This document shows, one piece after another, positions 7,275 to 14,600 of a DNA stretch of 23,434 nt. The DNA comes from a virus, in the IMG/VR virus record IMGVR_UViG_3300049222_000008, positions 1 through 23,434 of that record; one strand, given 5' to 3'. The notes under the pieces were generated by a model. The model was given only the letters and a program-made list of their open reading frames with translations. It was not told where the DNA came from and ran no database searches. The first letter of the stretch is position 1, and each line of letters starts with the position of its first letter. The position numbers were made by a program, and so were the translations under genes.

Positions 7275-7736
7275 ATGAAGGCATCTCAATTTTCTGCCGC
7301 CATGAAGCATGGGTATAGGAGTGGGCTTGAGCTTCGCACTAAAGACTATCTTGTAGAACATAATATTAAATTCAAGTACGAGAAGGTAAAGATAGAGTGG
7401 GAAGACCTCATGTACCGTACATATACTCCAGACTTTGTATTGGGTAACGGTATTATAATTGAGACAAAGGGGTTGTTTACTGCAGACGATAGACGTAAGC
7501 ATTTAGCTGTTAAGGAGCAGCACCCCAAGCTGGATATACGTTTTGTATTTACCAGTAGTAAACGTAAATTGAGTAAGGGTGCTAAAACTACCTATGGACA
7601 ATGGTGTGAGAAGAATGGTATACAGTATAGTGACCGCATCATTCCAGAAGATTGGTTGCATGAGAAGGGCAAAGACATGCACCCTATGCTGATACACTGC
7701 CCATACAAGAAAGTTAAAAGGAGACAGAAAAAATGA
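7275..7736 (+). CDS. Endonuclease I-like Holliday junction resolvase (T7 gp3 family)
   Basis: A 153-residue protein with the T7 endonuclease I layout: YRSGLE with the first catalytic glutamate (E19), TPDF with D53, and the strand IIIETKG with E63 and K65, together the dimeric PD-(D/E)XK-like active site that cuts four-way junctions. The later KLDIRFVF strand and the basic C terminus (KKVKRRQKK) are also typical. It resolves branched replication and recombination intermediates and helps break down host DNA. The ATG at 7275 has AAGGAG at 7261-7266. It follows the Cas4-like exonuclease gene by 3 nt and overlaps the next gene by 4 nt. Length is close to T7 gp3 (149 residues). Confidence 0.92.
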   Translation: MKASQFSAAMKHGYRSGLELRTKDYLVEHNIKFKYEKVKIEWEDLMYRTYTPDFVLGNGIIIETKGLFTADDRRKHLAVKEQHPKLDIRFVFTSSKRKLSKGAKTTYGQWCEKNGIQYSDRIIPEDWLHEKGKDMHPMLIHCPYKKVKRRQKK

Positions 7737-8074
7737 ATGAGGATGAAAACCTTCCCGTGTTTGTAGACTTTGACGCCAATGATTATATCATTCGTTTGTC
7801 TCCGTTCTTGGATGAACGTGGTGACTGGACGGGGGAGTTACTGGTAGGCAGTGTTACTACCGGAGAGAACACCATGTCAGACGAAGATCACTACAGCCTA
7901 ATGAAGCTATCGCAGCTTGTGTGTGCTGCAGTACCCGCTTTGGAGGAACACGAAAGTGTTCGTACCATACTATCAAACATAGCTGAAGATACTTTGCAGG
8001 ATGAAGCAGAAAAGGAAAAGGTAGAACCCAAGGTTAAAGAGGTAACAGAAAATGTCATACGTGTTAATTTTTAA
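7733..8074 (+). CDS. Hypothetical acidic protein (113 aa)
   Basis: A 113-residue strongly acidic protein starting at an ATGA overlap with the resolvase stop; the ribosome binding site AAAAGGAG lies in the resolvase's last codons. The first 50 residues look like a beta-sheet domain (VFVDFDANDYIIRLSPF, GELLVGSVTTG), followed by a long helix and an E/K-rich tail that ends in a strand-like NVIRVNF. No catalytic motif, signal peptide or membrane segment is visible. I do not recognise the family. Acidic phage early proteins often bind host nucleic-acid-binding proteins, but this is only a possibility. Confidence 0.65.
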   Translation: MNEDENLPVFVDFDANDYIIRLSPFLDERGDWTGELLVGSVTTGENTMSDEDHYSLMKLSQLVCAAVPALEEHESVRTILSNIAEDTLQDEAEKEKVEPKVKEVTENVIRVNF

Positions 8075-8091
8075 TACAGGAGAATACTGAT

Positions 8092-8250
8092 ATGATAGTT
8101 AAAGTATTTCTTACGTTAGACATAGACGAAGAAGACTATCCAATGCCAACAGACGGAGCCGTTACGGAAGAAGTCGAGAGTGTACTACACGAGCTTATCT
8201 TTGACGTAGATGGGTGGAACATTAAAACAGTAAAAACAATATCGGAGTAA
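8092..8250 (+). CDS. Small conserved-looking acidic protein (52 aa)
   Basis: A 52-residue reading frame from the ATG at 8092, preceded by AGGAGA at 8078-8083 and filling the space between two larger genes. It reads as a beta strand (MIVKVFLTLDID), a proline turn (DYPMPTDG), a helix (VTEEVESVLHELI) and a final strand pair (GWNIKTVKTI), a plausible small beta-alpha-beta domain. The pattern of a MIVKV-like strand, D-DYP-P-DG and a WNIKTVK ending is familiar to me from small proteins near replication genes of marine phages, though I cannot name a function. It ends 6 nt before nrdJ, and its stop region holds the GGAG for nrdJ. Confidence 0.7.
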   Translation: MIVKVFLTLDIDEEDYPMPTDGAVTEEVESVLHELIFDVDGWNIKTVKTISE

Positions 8251-8256
8251 TGTAAT

Positions 8257-10158
8257 ATGAGCAATCAATTACCAACAGACTATCAAGCATTCATCCACAA
8301 ATCACGCTACGCTAAGTACTTTGATGGCAAGGGGCGTGAGTCATGGGGTGAAACAGTAGGCCGCTACATGGATAATGTAGTACGCCGTTCCGTTAAGGTA
8401 GAGAATAGTTACATTGACAGCATTGAGCAAGCTATCCTTGGTCAAGAGATCATGCCATCTATGAGGGCCATGATGACAGCTGGCCCCGCACTAGATCGTG
8501 ACAACACTGCAGGGTACAACTGTAGTTACTTGCCTGTCGATGATCCCAAATCATTCGATGAAGCTATGTACATCCTTCTCTGTGGCACTGGCGTAGGTTT
8601 CAGTGTAGAGCGGCAGTTCATCAGCAAGCTTCCAGAAGTGCCAGAGTTGTTCCAAAGTGAAACGGTCGTTGTCGTTAAGGACAGTAAGGAAGGTTGGGCT
8701 AAAGGTTTCCGTCAAGTTCTTGCGCTCCTATGGGCTGGTGAAATCCCTAAGTGGGATGTGTCACAGGTACGCCCTGCAGGTGCAAGGCTAAAGACATTTG
8801 GTGGTAGGGCATCAGGCCCAGCACCTCTCGTAGAGTTGTTCAACTTCGCTGTGTCTACATTCAAGGCTGCACAAGGACGTAAGCTATCCTCTATGGAATG
8901 TCACGACTTGATGTGCTTCATTGGGCAGATCGTTGTTGTAGGCGGTGTACGCCGTTCAGCTATGATCTCACTGTCTAACTTGTCAGATGACCGTATGCGT
9001 CACGCTAAGTCAGGTCAGTGGTGGGAGACAGCAGGTCACCGTGCTTTGGCTAACAACTCCGTAGCGTACACAGAGAAGCCAGATATGGAAACATTCATGC
9101 GTGAATGGCTGTCTCTGGTCGAGTCTAAGTCTGGTGAGCGTGGTATCTTCAATCGTGAAGCATCCAAGAAGCAAGCAGCTAAGTTTGGTAGACGTGATCC
9201 TAACTATGAGTTCGGTACAAACCCTTGTTCTGAAATAATTTTACGTCCATATCAGTTTTGTAACCTAACGGAGTGTGTTGTACGAGCAACGGACACGTTG
9301 CAAGACCTTGAGCGTAAGGTTAAACTTGCTACTATCTTGGGTACTATTCAGTCTACCATGATTAAGTTCCCCTACCTACGTAAGGTATGGCAGAACAACA
9401 CCGCAGAAGAGCGGTTGCTTGGTGTGTCTATGACAGGCATTATGGACAACCCACTTATGACTAACTCTAACAAAGGATTGGATAAGACCCTTGAGCATTT
9501 ACGTTCTATCGCTGTCGCTACTAACGCTGAGTGGGCTGAATTGCTTGGCATCCCTGCTTCTGCTTCTATCAGCTGCGTTAAACCTTCCGGTACGGTATCA
9601 CAGTTGGTTGACTCCGCTTCTGGTATCCATGCTCGTCACAGCCCCTATTATATTCGGACTGTCCGTGGCGATAACAAAGACCCTCTGACAAACTTCATGA
9701 TTGACCAAGGTATTCCTAATGAGCCTTGTGTTATGAAGCCTGACTCCACTGTGGTGTTTAGCTTCCCTGTTATGTCACCCACACAGGCAGTCACACGCAA
9801 CGATATGACAGCCGTAGAGCAGCTTCAGCTGTGGTTGACCTATCAGCGCCACTGGTGCGAACATAAGCCATCCGTGACTATCTCAGTACGTGATGGTGAG
9901 TGGATGGAAGTGGGTGCATTTGTGTACAAACACTTTGATGAAATGTCAGGTGTGTCATTCTTGCCACACTCGGATCATACTTACCAGCAAGCACCCTATC
10001 AGGACTGCACTAAAGAAGAGTATGAAGAGATGCTTACCAAGATGCCTAGCAGCATTGATTGGGAACTTCTTAATGAATACGAAAACGAAGACAACACAGT
10101 GTCTATGCAGACAATGGCTTGCTCCGGTGACAGTTGTGAAATAGTAGACCTAGTGTAA
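8257..10158 (+). CDS. nrdJ: Class II (adenosylcobalamin-dependent) ribonucleotide reductase
   Basis: A 633-residue monomeric reductase that turns ribonucleotides into deoxyribonucleotides. The active-site loop NPCSEIILRP (C324, E326) carries the thiyl-radical cysteine and catalytic glutamate. C89 (YNCS) and C335 (QFCNLTEC) are the likely redox pair. The C terminus ends with C622 and C627 (ACSGDSCEI), the swinging dithiol of Lactobacillus-type RTPR. No separate small radical subunit (NrdB) or glycyl-radical site is present, which points to class II and dependence on the host's vitamin B12. The start ATG at 8257 has GGAG at 8244-8247. Glutaredoxin, its likely reductant, overlaps its stop by one base. 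Length is typical of phage versions. Confidence 0.93.
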   Translation: MSNQLPTDYQAFIHKSRYAKYFDGKGRESWGETVGRYMDNVVRRSVKVENSYIDSIEQAILGQEIMPSMRAMMTAGPALDRDNTAGYNCSYLPVDDPKSFDEAMYILLCGTGVGFSVERQFISKLPEVPELFQSETVVVVKDSKEGWAKGFRQVLALLWAGEIPKWDVSQVRPAGARLKTFGGRASGPAPLVELFNFAVSTFKAAQGRKLSSMECHDLMCFIGQIVVVGGVRRSAMISLSNLSDDRMRHAKSGQWWETAGHRALANNSVAYTEKPDMETFMREWLSLVESKSGERGIFNREASKKQAAKFGRRDPNYEFGTNPCSEIILRPYQFCNLTECVVRATDTLQDLERKVKLATILGTIQSTMIKFPYLRKVWQNNTAEERLLGVSMTGIMDNPLMTNSNKGLDKTLEHLRSIAVATNAEWAELLGIPASASISCVKPSGTVSQLVDSASGIHARHSPYYIRTVRGDNKDPLTNFMIDQGIPNEPCVMKPDSTVVFSFPVMSPTQAVTRNDMTAVEQLQLWLTYQRHWCEHKPSVTISVRDGEWMEVGAFVYKHFDEMSGVSFLPHSDHTYQQAPYQDCTKEEYEEMLTKMPSSIDWELLNEYENEDNTVSMQTMACSGDSCEIVDLV

Positions 10159-10409
10159 TGTGGGTCATACTAGGAAGGACACAATGCAACTTCTGTGATA
10201 GTGCAAAAGCACTATTGCAGGGTGCAAATAAACAGTACACTTACTATACTTTAGATGATCCAAGTAGTAAATGGCTGTTGACATTGGTTAAGAAGGCGGG
10301 TTATACTACCGTTCCACAGATATTCAACAATCAAGGGAACTATATTGGTGGTTACACAGAACTAAAACAACACTTAGAGGAGATTGAACATGGCAAAACT
10401 GACACTTGA
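10158..10409 (+). CDS. Glutaredoxin
   Basis: An 83-residue thioredoxin-fold protein with the redox motif CNFC (C10, C13), the cis-proline loop TVPQIF (51-56) and GGYTEL (64-69) for glutathione or partner binding. It would pass electrons to the C-terminal dithiol of the reductase whose stop codon it overlaps (TAATG), so the two are coupled. The gene contains a promoter-like sequence (10,278-10,307) and overlaps the next gene by 20 nt. Size and motif order match small phage glutaredoxins such as T4 NrdC-type proteins. Confidence 0.92.
   Translation: MWVILGRTQCNFCDSAKALLQGANKQYTYYTLDDPSSKWLLTLVKKAGYTTVPQIFNNQGNYIGGYTELKQHLEEIEHGKTDT
10278..10307 (+). promoter_or_regulatory. Promoter-like sequence inside the glutaredoxin gene
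   Basis: TTGACA at 10,278-10,283, an 18-nt spacer and TATACT at 10,302-10,307. Hexamer quality equals that of the late - strand promoter, but the spacer is one base longer and it lies wholly in coding sequence (LTLVKKAGYT). If active it would transcribe the small gene at 10,390 and the genes through mazG. It may be chance. Confidence 0.3.
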
Positions 10410-10599
10410 TGATGTAGAATATGAAACGGATGACTTCACAGAGGAACAAAACAAACTACTCCAAGAGATACAATACAACAATCGTATTCAAGCCGACATG
10501 GGCTACAAGTTGCAAGGCTTACGTAGTATGTCGGATTCTCTGGTGGCTGCACTGAAGCAGTCACTTACAACGGAAACAGAACAACCAGAATCGGAGTAA
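10390..10599 (+). CDS. Small coiled-coil protein, paralogue of the protein at 21,381-21,590
   Basis: A 69-residue acidic helical protein. The start is the ATG at 10,390, behind GGAG at 10,379-10,382; the in-frame TTG at 10,384 is too close to that site. It begins with a short strand (LTLDDVEYETDDFT) and continues as one long helix. Aligned without gaps over 57 positions with the 69-residue protein on the - strand at 21,381-21,590, about 17 positions are identical, including EY, D-x-T-x-x-Q and the final SL. The two are therefore probably paralogues, one in the early arm and one in the late arm. Function is unknown; the helix suggests oligomerisation. Confidence 0.7.
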   Translation: MAKLTLDDVEYETDDFTEEQNKLLQEIQYNNRIQADMGYKLQGLRSMSDSLVAALKQSLTTETEQPESE

Positions 10600-10604
10600 C
10601 TCCA

Positions 10605-11042
10605 ATGGCGTACAGAAAACCTTTCTCCAAAAATCTTTATGGCAAGTACGATGGTGTAGCTAAGAATACACTAATCAATCACCTACTCAAGGATGGTCAT
10701 ATACTGGTAGACAGTACTGAATCCTATGATGCTGACGTAGTGACAGAGAAGCTAGGTGAGAAACACTACAGCGAAGCGGAAGTAAAGACTGCATGGAAGG
10801 GTGATTGGCCTACCAATTGGGCCGAGATACGTATACCAGAACGCAAAAAGAAGCTACTGTCAAAGCACGGTAACAACCTAAAGTTCTACATCTTCAGTGG
10901 TGATATGACTAAGGCTTGGTGCATTGACAGTAGCCTACTAACGGATGACAAACTACGTGAGGCACAAGGACGTAACATCTATGCAGGTGAACAGTTCTAT
11001 CACGTGCCATATAAAGAGGCGGAGTTAATCAACGTAGCATGA
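10605..11042 (+). CDS. Putative PD-(D/E)XK-fold protein, possible endonuclease
   Basis: A 145-residue protein. D44 in YDADVV is followed fourteen residues later by AEVKTAW (E59, K61), which fits the D...ExK core of PD-(D/E)XK nucleases. A basic segment IPERKKKLLSKHG follows, then strands KFYIFSGD and KAWCIDS as in the rest of that fold. The N terminus (KNTLINHLLKDGH) is a helix that could carry the first acidic residue. The fold assignment is by eye and moderate. If right, it could be another DNA-cutting enzyme for host DNA breakdown or a small restriction-like nuclease. Start ATG is 5 nt after the previous stop, with GGAG at 10,593-10,596. Confidence 0.5.
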   Translation: MAYRKPFSKNLYGKYDGVAKNTLINHLLKDGHILVDSTESYDADVVTEKLGEKHYSEAEVKTAWKGDWPTNWAEIRIPERKKKLLSKHGNNLKFYIFSGDMTKAWCIDSSLLTDDKLREAQGRNIYAGEQFYHVPYKEAELINVA

Positions 11043-11054
11043 GGAGTAATACTT

Positions 11055-11312
11055 ATGAAGATTCGTACAAGAGAACAACGTGGACTAGGTAAATATGATG
11101 CACCTCTAAAGGTACAGCAGACAATGGGTTACAATAGTTTTAAAAGAGGTGACCGTGTTAACCCGTATCCTGAAGATACTATGCAGTACCGTGAATGGAA
11201 TAGGGGCTACAACAAAGCCTACTATGACAACTTAAACTGGGTAAGGAAATATGAAACTAGAGCAAGAGGTAGAACAGTTTTTAAAGGAGAAGTACAGCAT
11301 GTCGGATTTTAA
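11055..11312 (+). CDS. RMF/CrpP-like small basic protein
   Basis: An 85-residue basic, aromatic-rich protein. The stretch from N36-P-Y38 through W48 to G51-Y52 and the following helix resembles ribosome modulation factor, where CPY is followed by a W-x-x-G-W/Y helix. RMF dimerises ribosomes during hibernation, and related small domains occur in many phages and in the CrpP group, whose proposed enzymatic role is debated. Flanking regions (RTREQRGLGKYD at the start, RKYETRARGR later) are basic and could bind RNA. GAGG at 11,041-11,044 precedes the ATG. The end overlaps the start of mazG. The similarity is short, so the functional link is inference. Confidence 0.5.
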   Translation: MKIRTREQRGLGKYDAPLKVQQTMGYNSFKRGDRVNPYPEDTMQYREWNRGYNKAYYDNLNWVRKYETRARGRTVFKGEVQHVGF

Positions 11313-11628
11313 TTCCTATCAACGTAGCGCATCCAAAACCGCCATTTATCCAGATGAACATCGTATCCTGTACCCTGCGTTGGGTCTTGCAGGTGAAGCG
11401 GGTGAGGTAGCCAACAAGGTAAAGAAACTTGTACGTGATGGGCCAGACAATAGACCCGATACATGGAGAGAGGATATTGCAAGTGAGATCGGTGATGTGT
11501 TGTGGTACTGTGCTGCACTCGCTACTGACCTCAACCTTACTCTGGGTATGATTGCCAGCCAGAACGAAATCAAACTGTCGAGGCGAAAAGAACAGGGTAC
11601 AATTGGTGGTAGTGGCGACACACGATAG
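11299..11628 (+). CDS. mazG: MazG-like nucleotide pyrophosphohydrolase
   Basis: A 109-residue all-alpha NTP pyrophosphatase-type protein. The metal-binding residues are E33 and E36 in LGLAGEAGEVANK and E63 and D66 in SEIGDVLWY, the ExxE...ExxD pattern of MazG. The C-terminal tail (KEQGTIGGSGDTR) is also family-like. Marine phage MazG proteins may remove non-canonical or excess nucleotides or influence (p)ppGpp; which applies here is unknown. The ATG at 11,299 is preferred because AAAGGAG sits at 11,283-11,289, whereas the in-frame ATG at 11,251 lies upstream of that site and deep in the previous gene. It is the last gene of the + strand arm, ten bases before the hairpin. Confidence 0.88.
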   Translation: MSDFNSYQRSASKTAIYPDEHRILYPALGLAGEAGEVANKVKKLVRDGPDNRPDTWREDIASEIGDVLWYCAALATDLNLTLGMIASQNEIKLSRRKEQGTIGGSGDTR

Positions 11629-11638
11629 ACAAAAATAA

Positions 11639-11658
11639 AGGGGGCTTAATTGCCCCCT
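11639..11658. terminator. Bidirectional intrinsic terminator between converging arms
   Basis: AGGGGGC (11,639-11,645), a six-base loop TTAATT, and GCCCCCT (11,652-11,658) form a perfect 7-bp GC-rich stem. On the + strand it is followed by CTTTTA; on the - strand by a TTTATTTTTG run. It sits exactly between the mazG stop (11,628) and the stop of the convergent 1171-residue virion gene (11,662), so it can end both transcripts. Confidence 0.88.
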
Positions 11659-11661
11659 CTT

Positions 11662-14600
11662 TTACATTGCATCTTCCGCTAACTCTAGCAGCATCATTAT
11701 GTCCTCTACAGATCGGGGATCGGGACTTCTCCCATTATTTAGTTTCTTGAACATTATTTGGGCGTACTGCCTATCATCATAGGGAACACGAGATAGATCG
11801 TCAACTGCAGTAGCATAAGGCGAAGCAAAGCCATCCGTAAGAAAGTCCTGTTTAGCATCCGCTAACAAATCTTTAATGTACTTACGTGCAATTTTATTCT
11901 TTTCACTTTTATTACCGCCCATATCTTCTGCAATATCTTTTGATACTTCAGTAACAAGAGGTAGTATAGCAGATAGGTACTGGTTTTCTGCACGTTTTTC
12001 TGATGGTACTTTAGACCTACTGCCTAACTCGTATGTCGGGTCTTCAAAACCAATCTCCAAAAGATACTCTGTTAAATCGCTGTCTGCCTCTTTTATGTTT
12101 AAACCAAAAAACAGTTTCTTTAACGGATCGTACCTTTTTATATCACCAGTATTTATGGATACTCTATTTGGCATACTCTCTTCATAAGAAGGAGCCGCTA
12201 TGCCACGTTGAATAAGTGATCTACTAAAGCCACTACCAAAAGAGGTAGACCAGTCATCATTTAACGTAGGATCACTGGCGGCATCTACATACACGTCACT
12301 CTTTATACCTGCGGCACGTTGTGCTTCTACACCTTGGAACAGAGGAGTAAGGAAAGTGTTTACATACTGCCCAACGGCACCGCCAATAGCTTTAGCCCGT
12401 CTATTCTGGTCTACCATATCTTCCGTACCAACAATTATGTCACGGATTTCATCAATCATCACGTTGCCCACACCAGTACGTGCAGATGTACCTAGCCATG
12501 TTTCAGCTATATGATCCATGTCTGCGCCGTACCATGTATCAAGTGTACCTTCTTCCGCACGTCTTGCGAACTCTGCTACCCATCCAATCTGTCTCATAGG
12601 ATATACAGGCGTAAGATCAACTTGATTATCTTCGTATTCCATAGATTCATAACGCTCACCCGCATCATCAGATTTTCTGTACTGATACATACCAGTTATT
12701 GCCGCTATGCCTACAAGGTTACGTGTTATATCCTGCCTGTCTCTTGCCGTAAGAACGCCACGTGTATCCTTAAACATAGCCTTACGAGCAGCCATGATAC
12801 CCACACCGCCTACGTTCTGTGCCATGTACTCCATAGAGTTAAACATGAAGCGAGGGAACGGTACAATAACAGTAAGACCTGACTTAGTAATTGTATCAGA
12901 GATTACTTTAAAGGGATAGAAGTCTGGTTGCTTTGCGTATGTAACGTCTAATGCTTTTGTAGTAGCTTCATCCATAATATCTATGAAAGACCTACCGTTC
13001 TTACCACGCAAATCGGGTGCATCATTTATTACATCTTTGATGCGCCCTTCGTCTAGTGTTTTACGTAAATCTACACCCCACTCTGCGCTAGTCAACCTTT
13101 CCAACTCTGAAAAGAAAGTAGATCGACGTAGCATCATCTCTTGCCAACGGTTAGGTGTATTAAGAAACGCAACACCATCCTCAAGTGTAGAAGCCATTGC
13201 GTCTAAACCCTGACCAGCACGAGTAGTAGCCTGTCCTCTACCAGTTAACTCCTGTAGTTCTGCAATGTTACTACTAAGACGCTCAAACTGTTGGGCCAAC
13301 TCAGGTCTATCTAAAATATAATTTGTGTATTGCTCTGCAGTATTTTGGTCTGCAAACATATATTTCATTTGTCGGAAGGCATTTGAATAGGTTCCATCAC
13401 GAACAAATGGCATAACATTTTTAGTTGCGCCAACTATACCACCTATCCTGTCTCCTTCACTTGCAGCTTTAGCATAGGTAATAAGGGCAGTGTCAAATAC
13501 ATTTCCAAGCCCTTCCATAGGAGAACGAATGACGCCTGATTGAAGGTTTCGTGCAGCTGTAGCCAACGAAGATACCATCAAACCTCTGCGAATGTTTTCA
13601 GTTCGTAGCACCGTACTAGACCAGAACTTTGCAATACCTTTTTGTGAAGCACGATTGGCGAGTTCTGCCCTTCTCTCTGTCATTCCTTTAGGTTTAAACC
13701 TAGACATCTGGCTAACTCTATTTAGAAGTCTACCAGCTTCTGACACGGAACCTACTACGCCAAGCATGTAGTCTTCATACGACATGCCGTGCTTGTTCAG
13801 GATATTGTAAAGAGTATCGTCTGCAAGTAAATCTTTTGTAACGGTAAGATCAAACAGCTGATCTACTAGTGGTCTATCGGAACCAACTTTTAAAAGATCG
13901 GGATTGCTTTTGCGCAAGTCTGCAACAACACCAACTAATGCATCTAGCTTTTCTGGGTTAAGCATCGGGATAGCCAATACATCTTCATCATCAAAGCCCA
14001 ACTCATCTAGTGGGTTTATGTCACCGTCCGCAATCCTACCTTCATATACACCATCTACGTAGTAATCTTTTACTTTAGTCTTACCTGCGGCACGAACTTT
14101 AACAGGGTCAATAGTTAAACTACCATCTTTATTCTGTCTTGAAATGTCTACATCGGTACGGTTTTGAAAGTTTATTATTAGTTCATCTTTAATGTCGGCG
14201 TTAGCTTTAGCTTTTGCCTTATTAGTTTTACGTATTTGCTCACCAAGTTTACTTTCATTAAGCATTGCATCTTGTACACGGTTATACTCACCGCCACTAC
14301 CTACTTTTTTCCATACCTTAGTTACTCCTTTAGTAAGTAAAGCTGCTCCCGGTAAAGCTGACGCTGCATCTAGTCCCGCCCATGCCACATCAGCAGCGGC
14401 GGAACCGTACTCACCGTTAGCAACATGCTCCTGTACATTGGCAAAATGCTGTGGCACTTCAGCAACTGCCGTTAGAGGATTTAACATTTCGTCTGCGAAT
14501 ACTATAGCATTTACTTGCGGTAAATTTAACGTACCGTTTTCTGCAGCCTCAAGTAACTTAGAAGTAAGACCACTTGTAACAAAATTATTACTTTTTAGTC

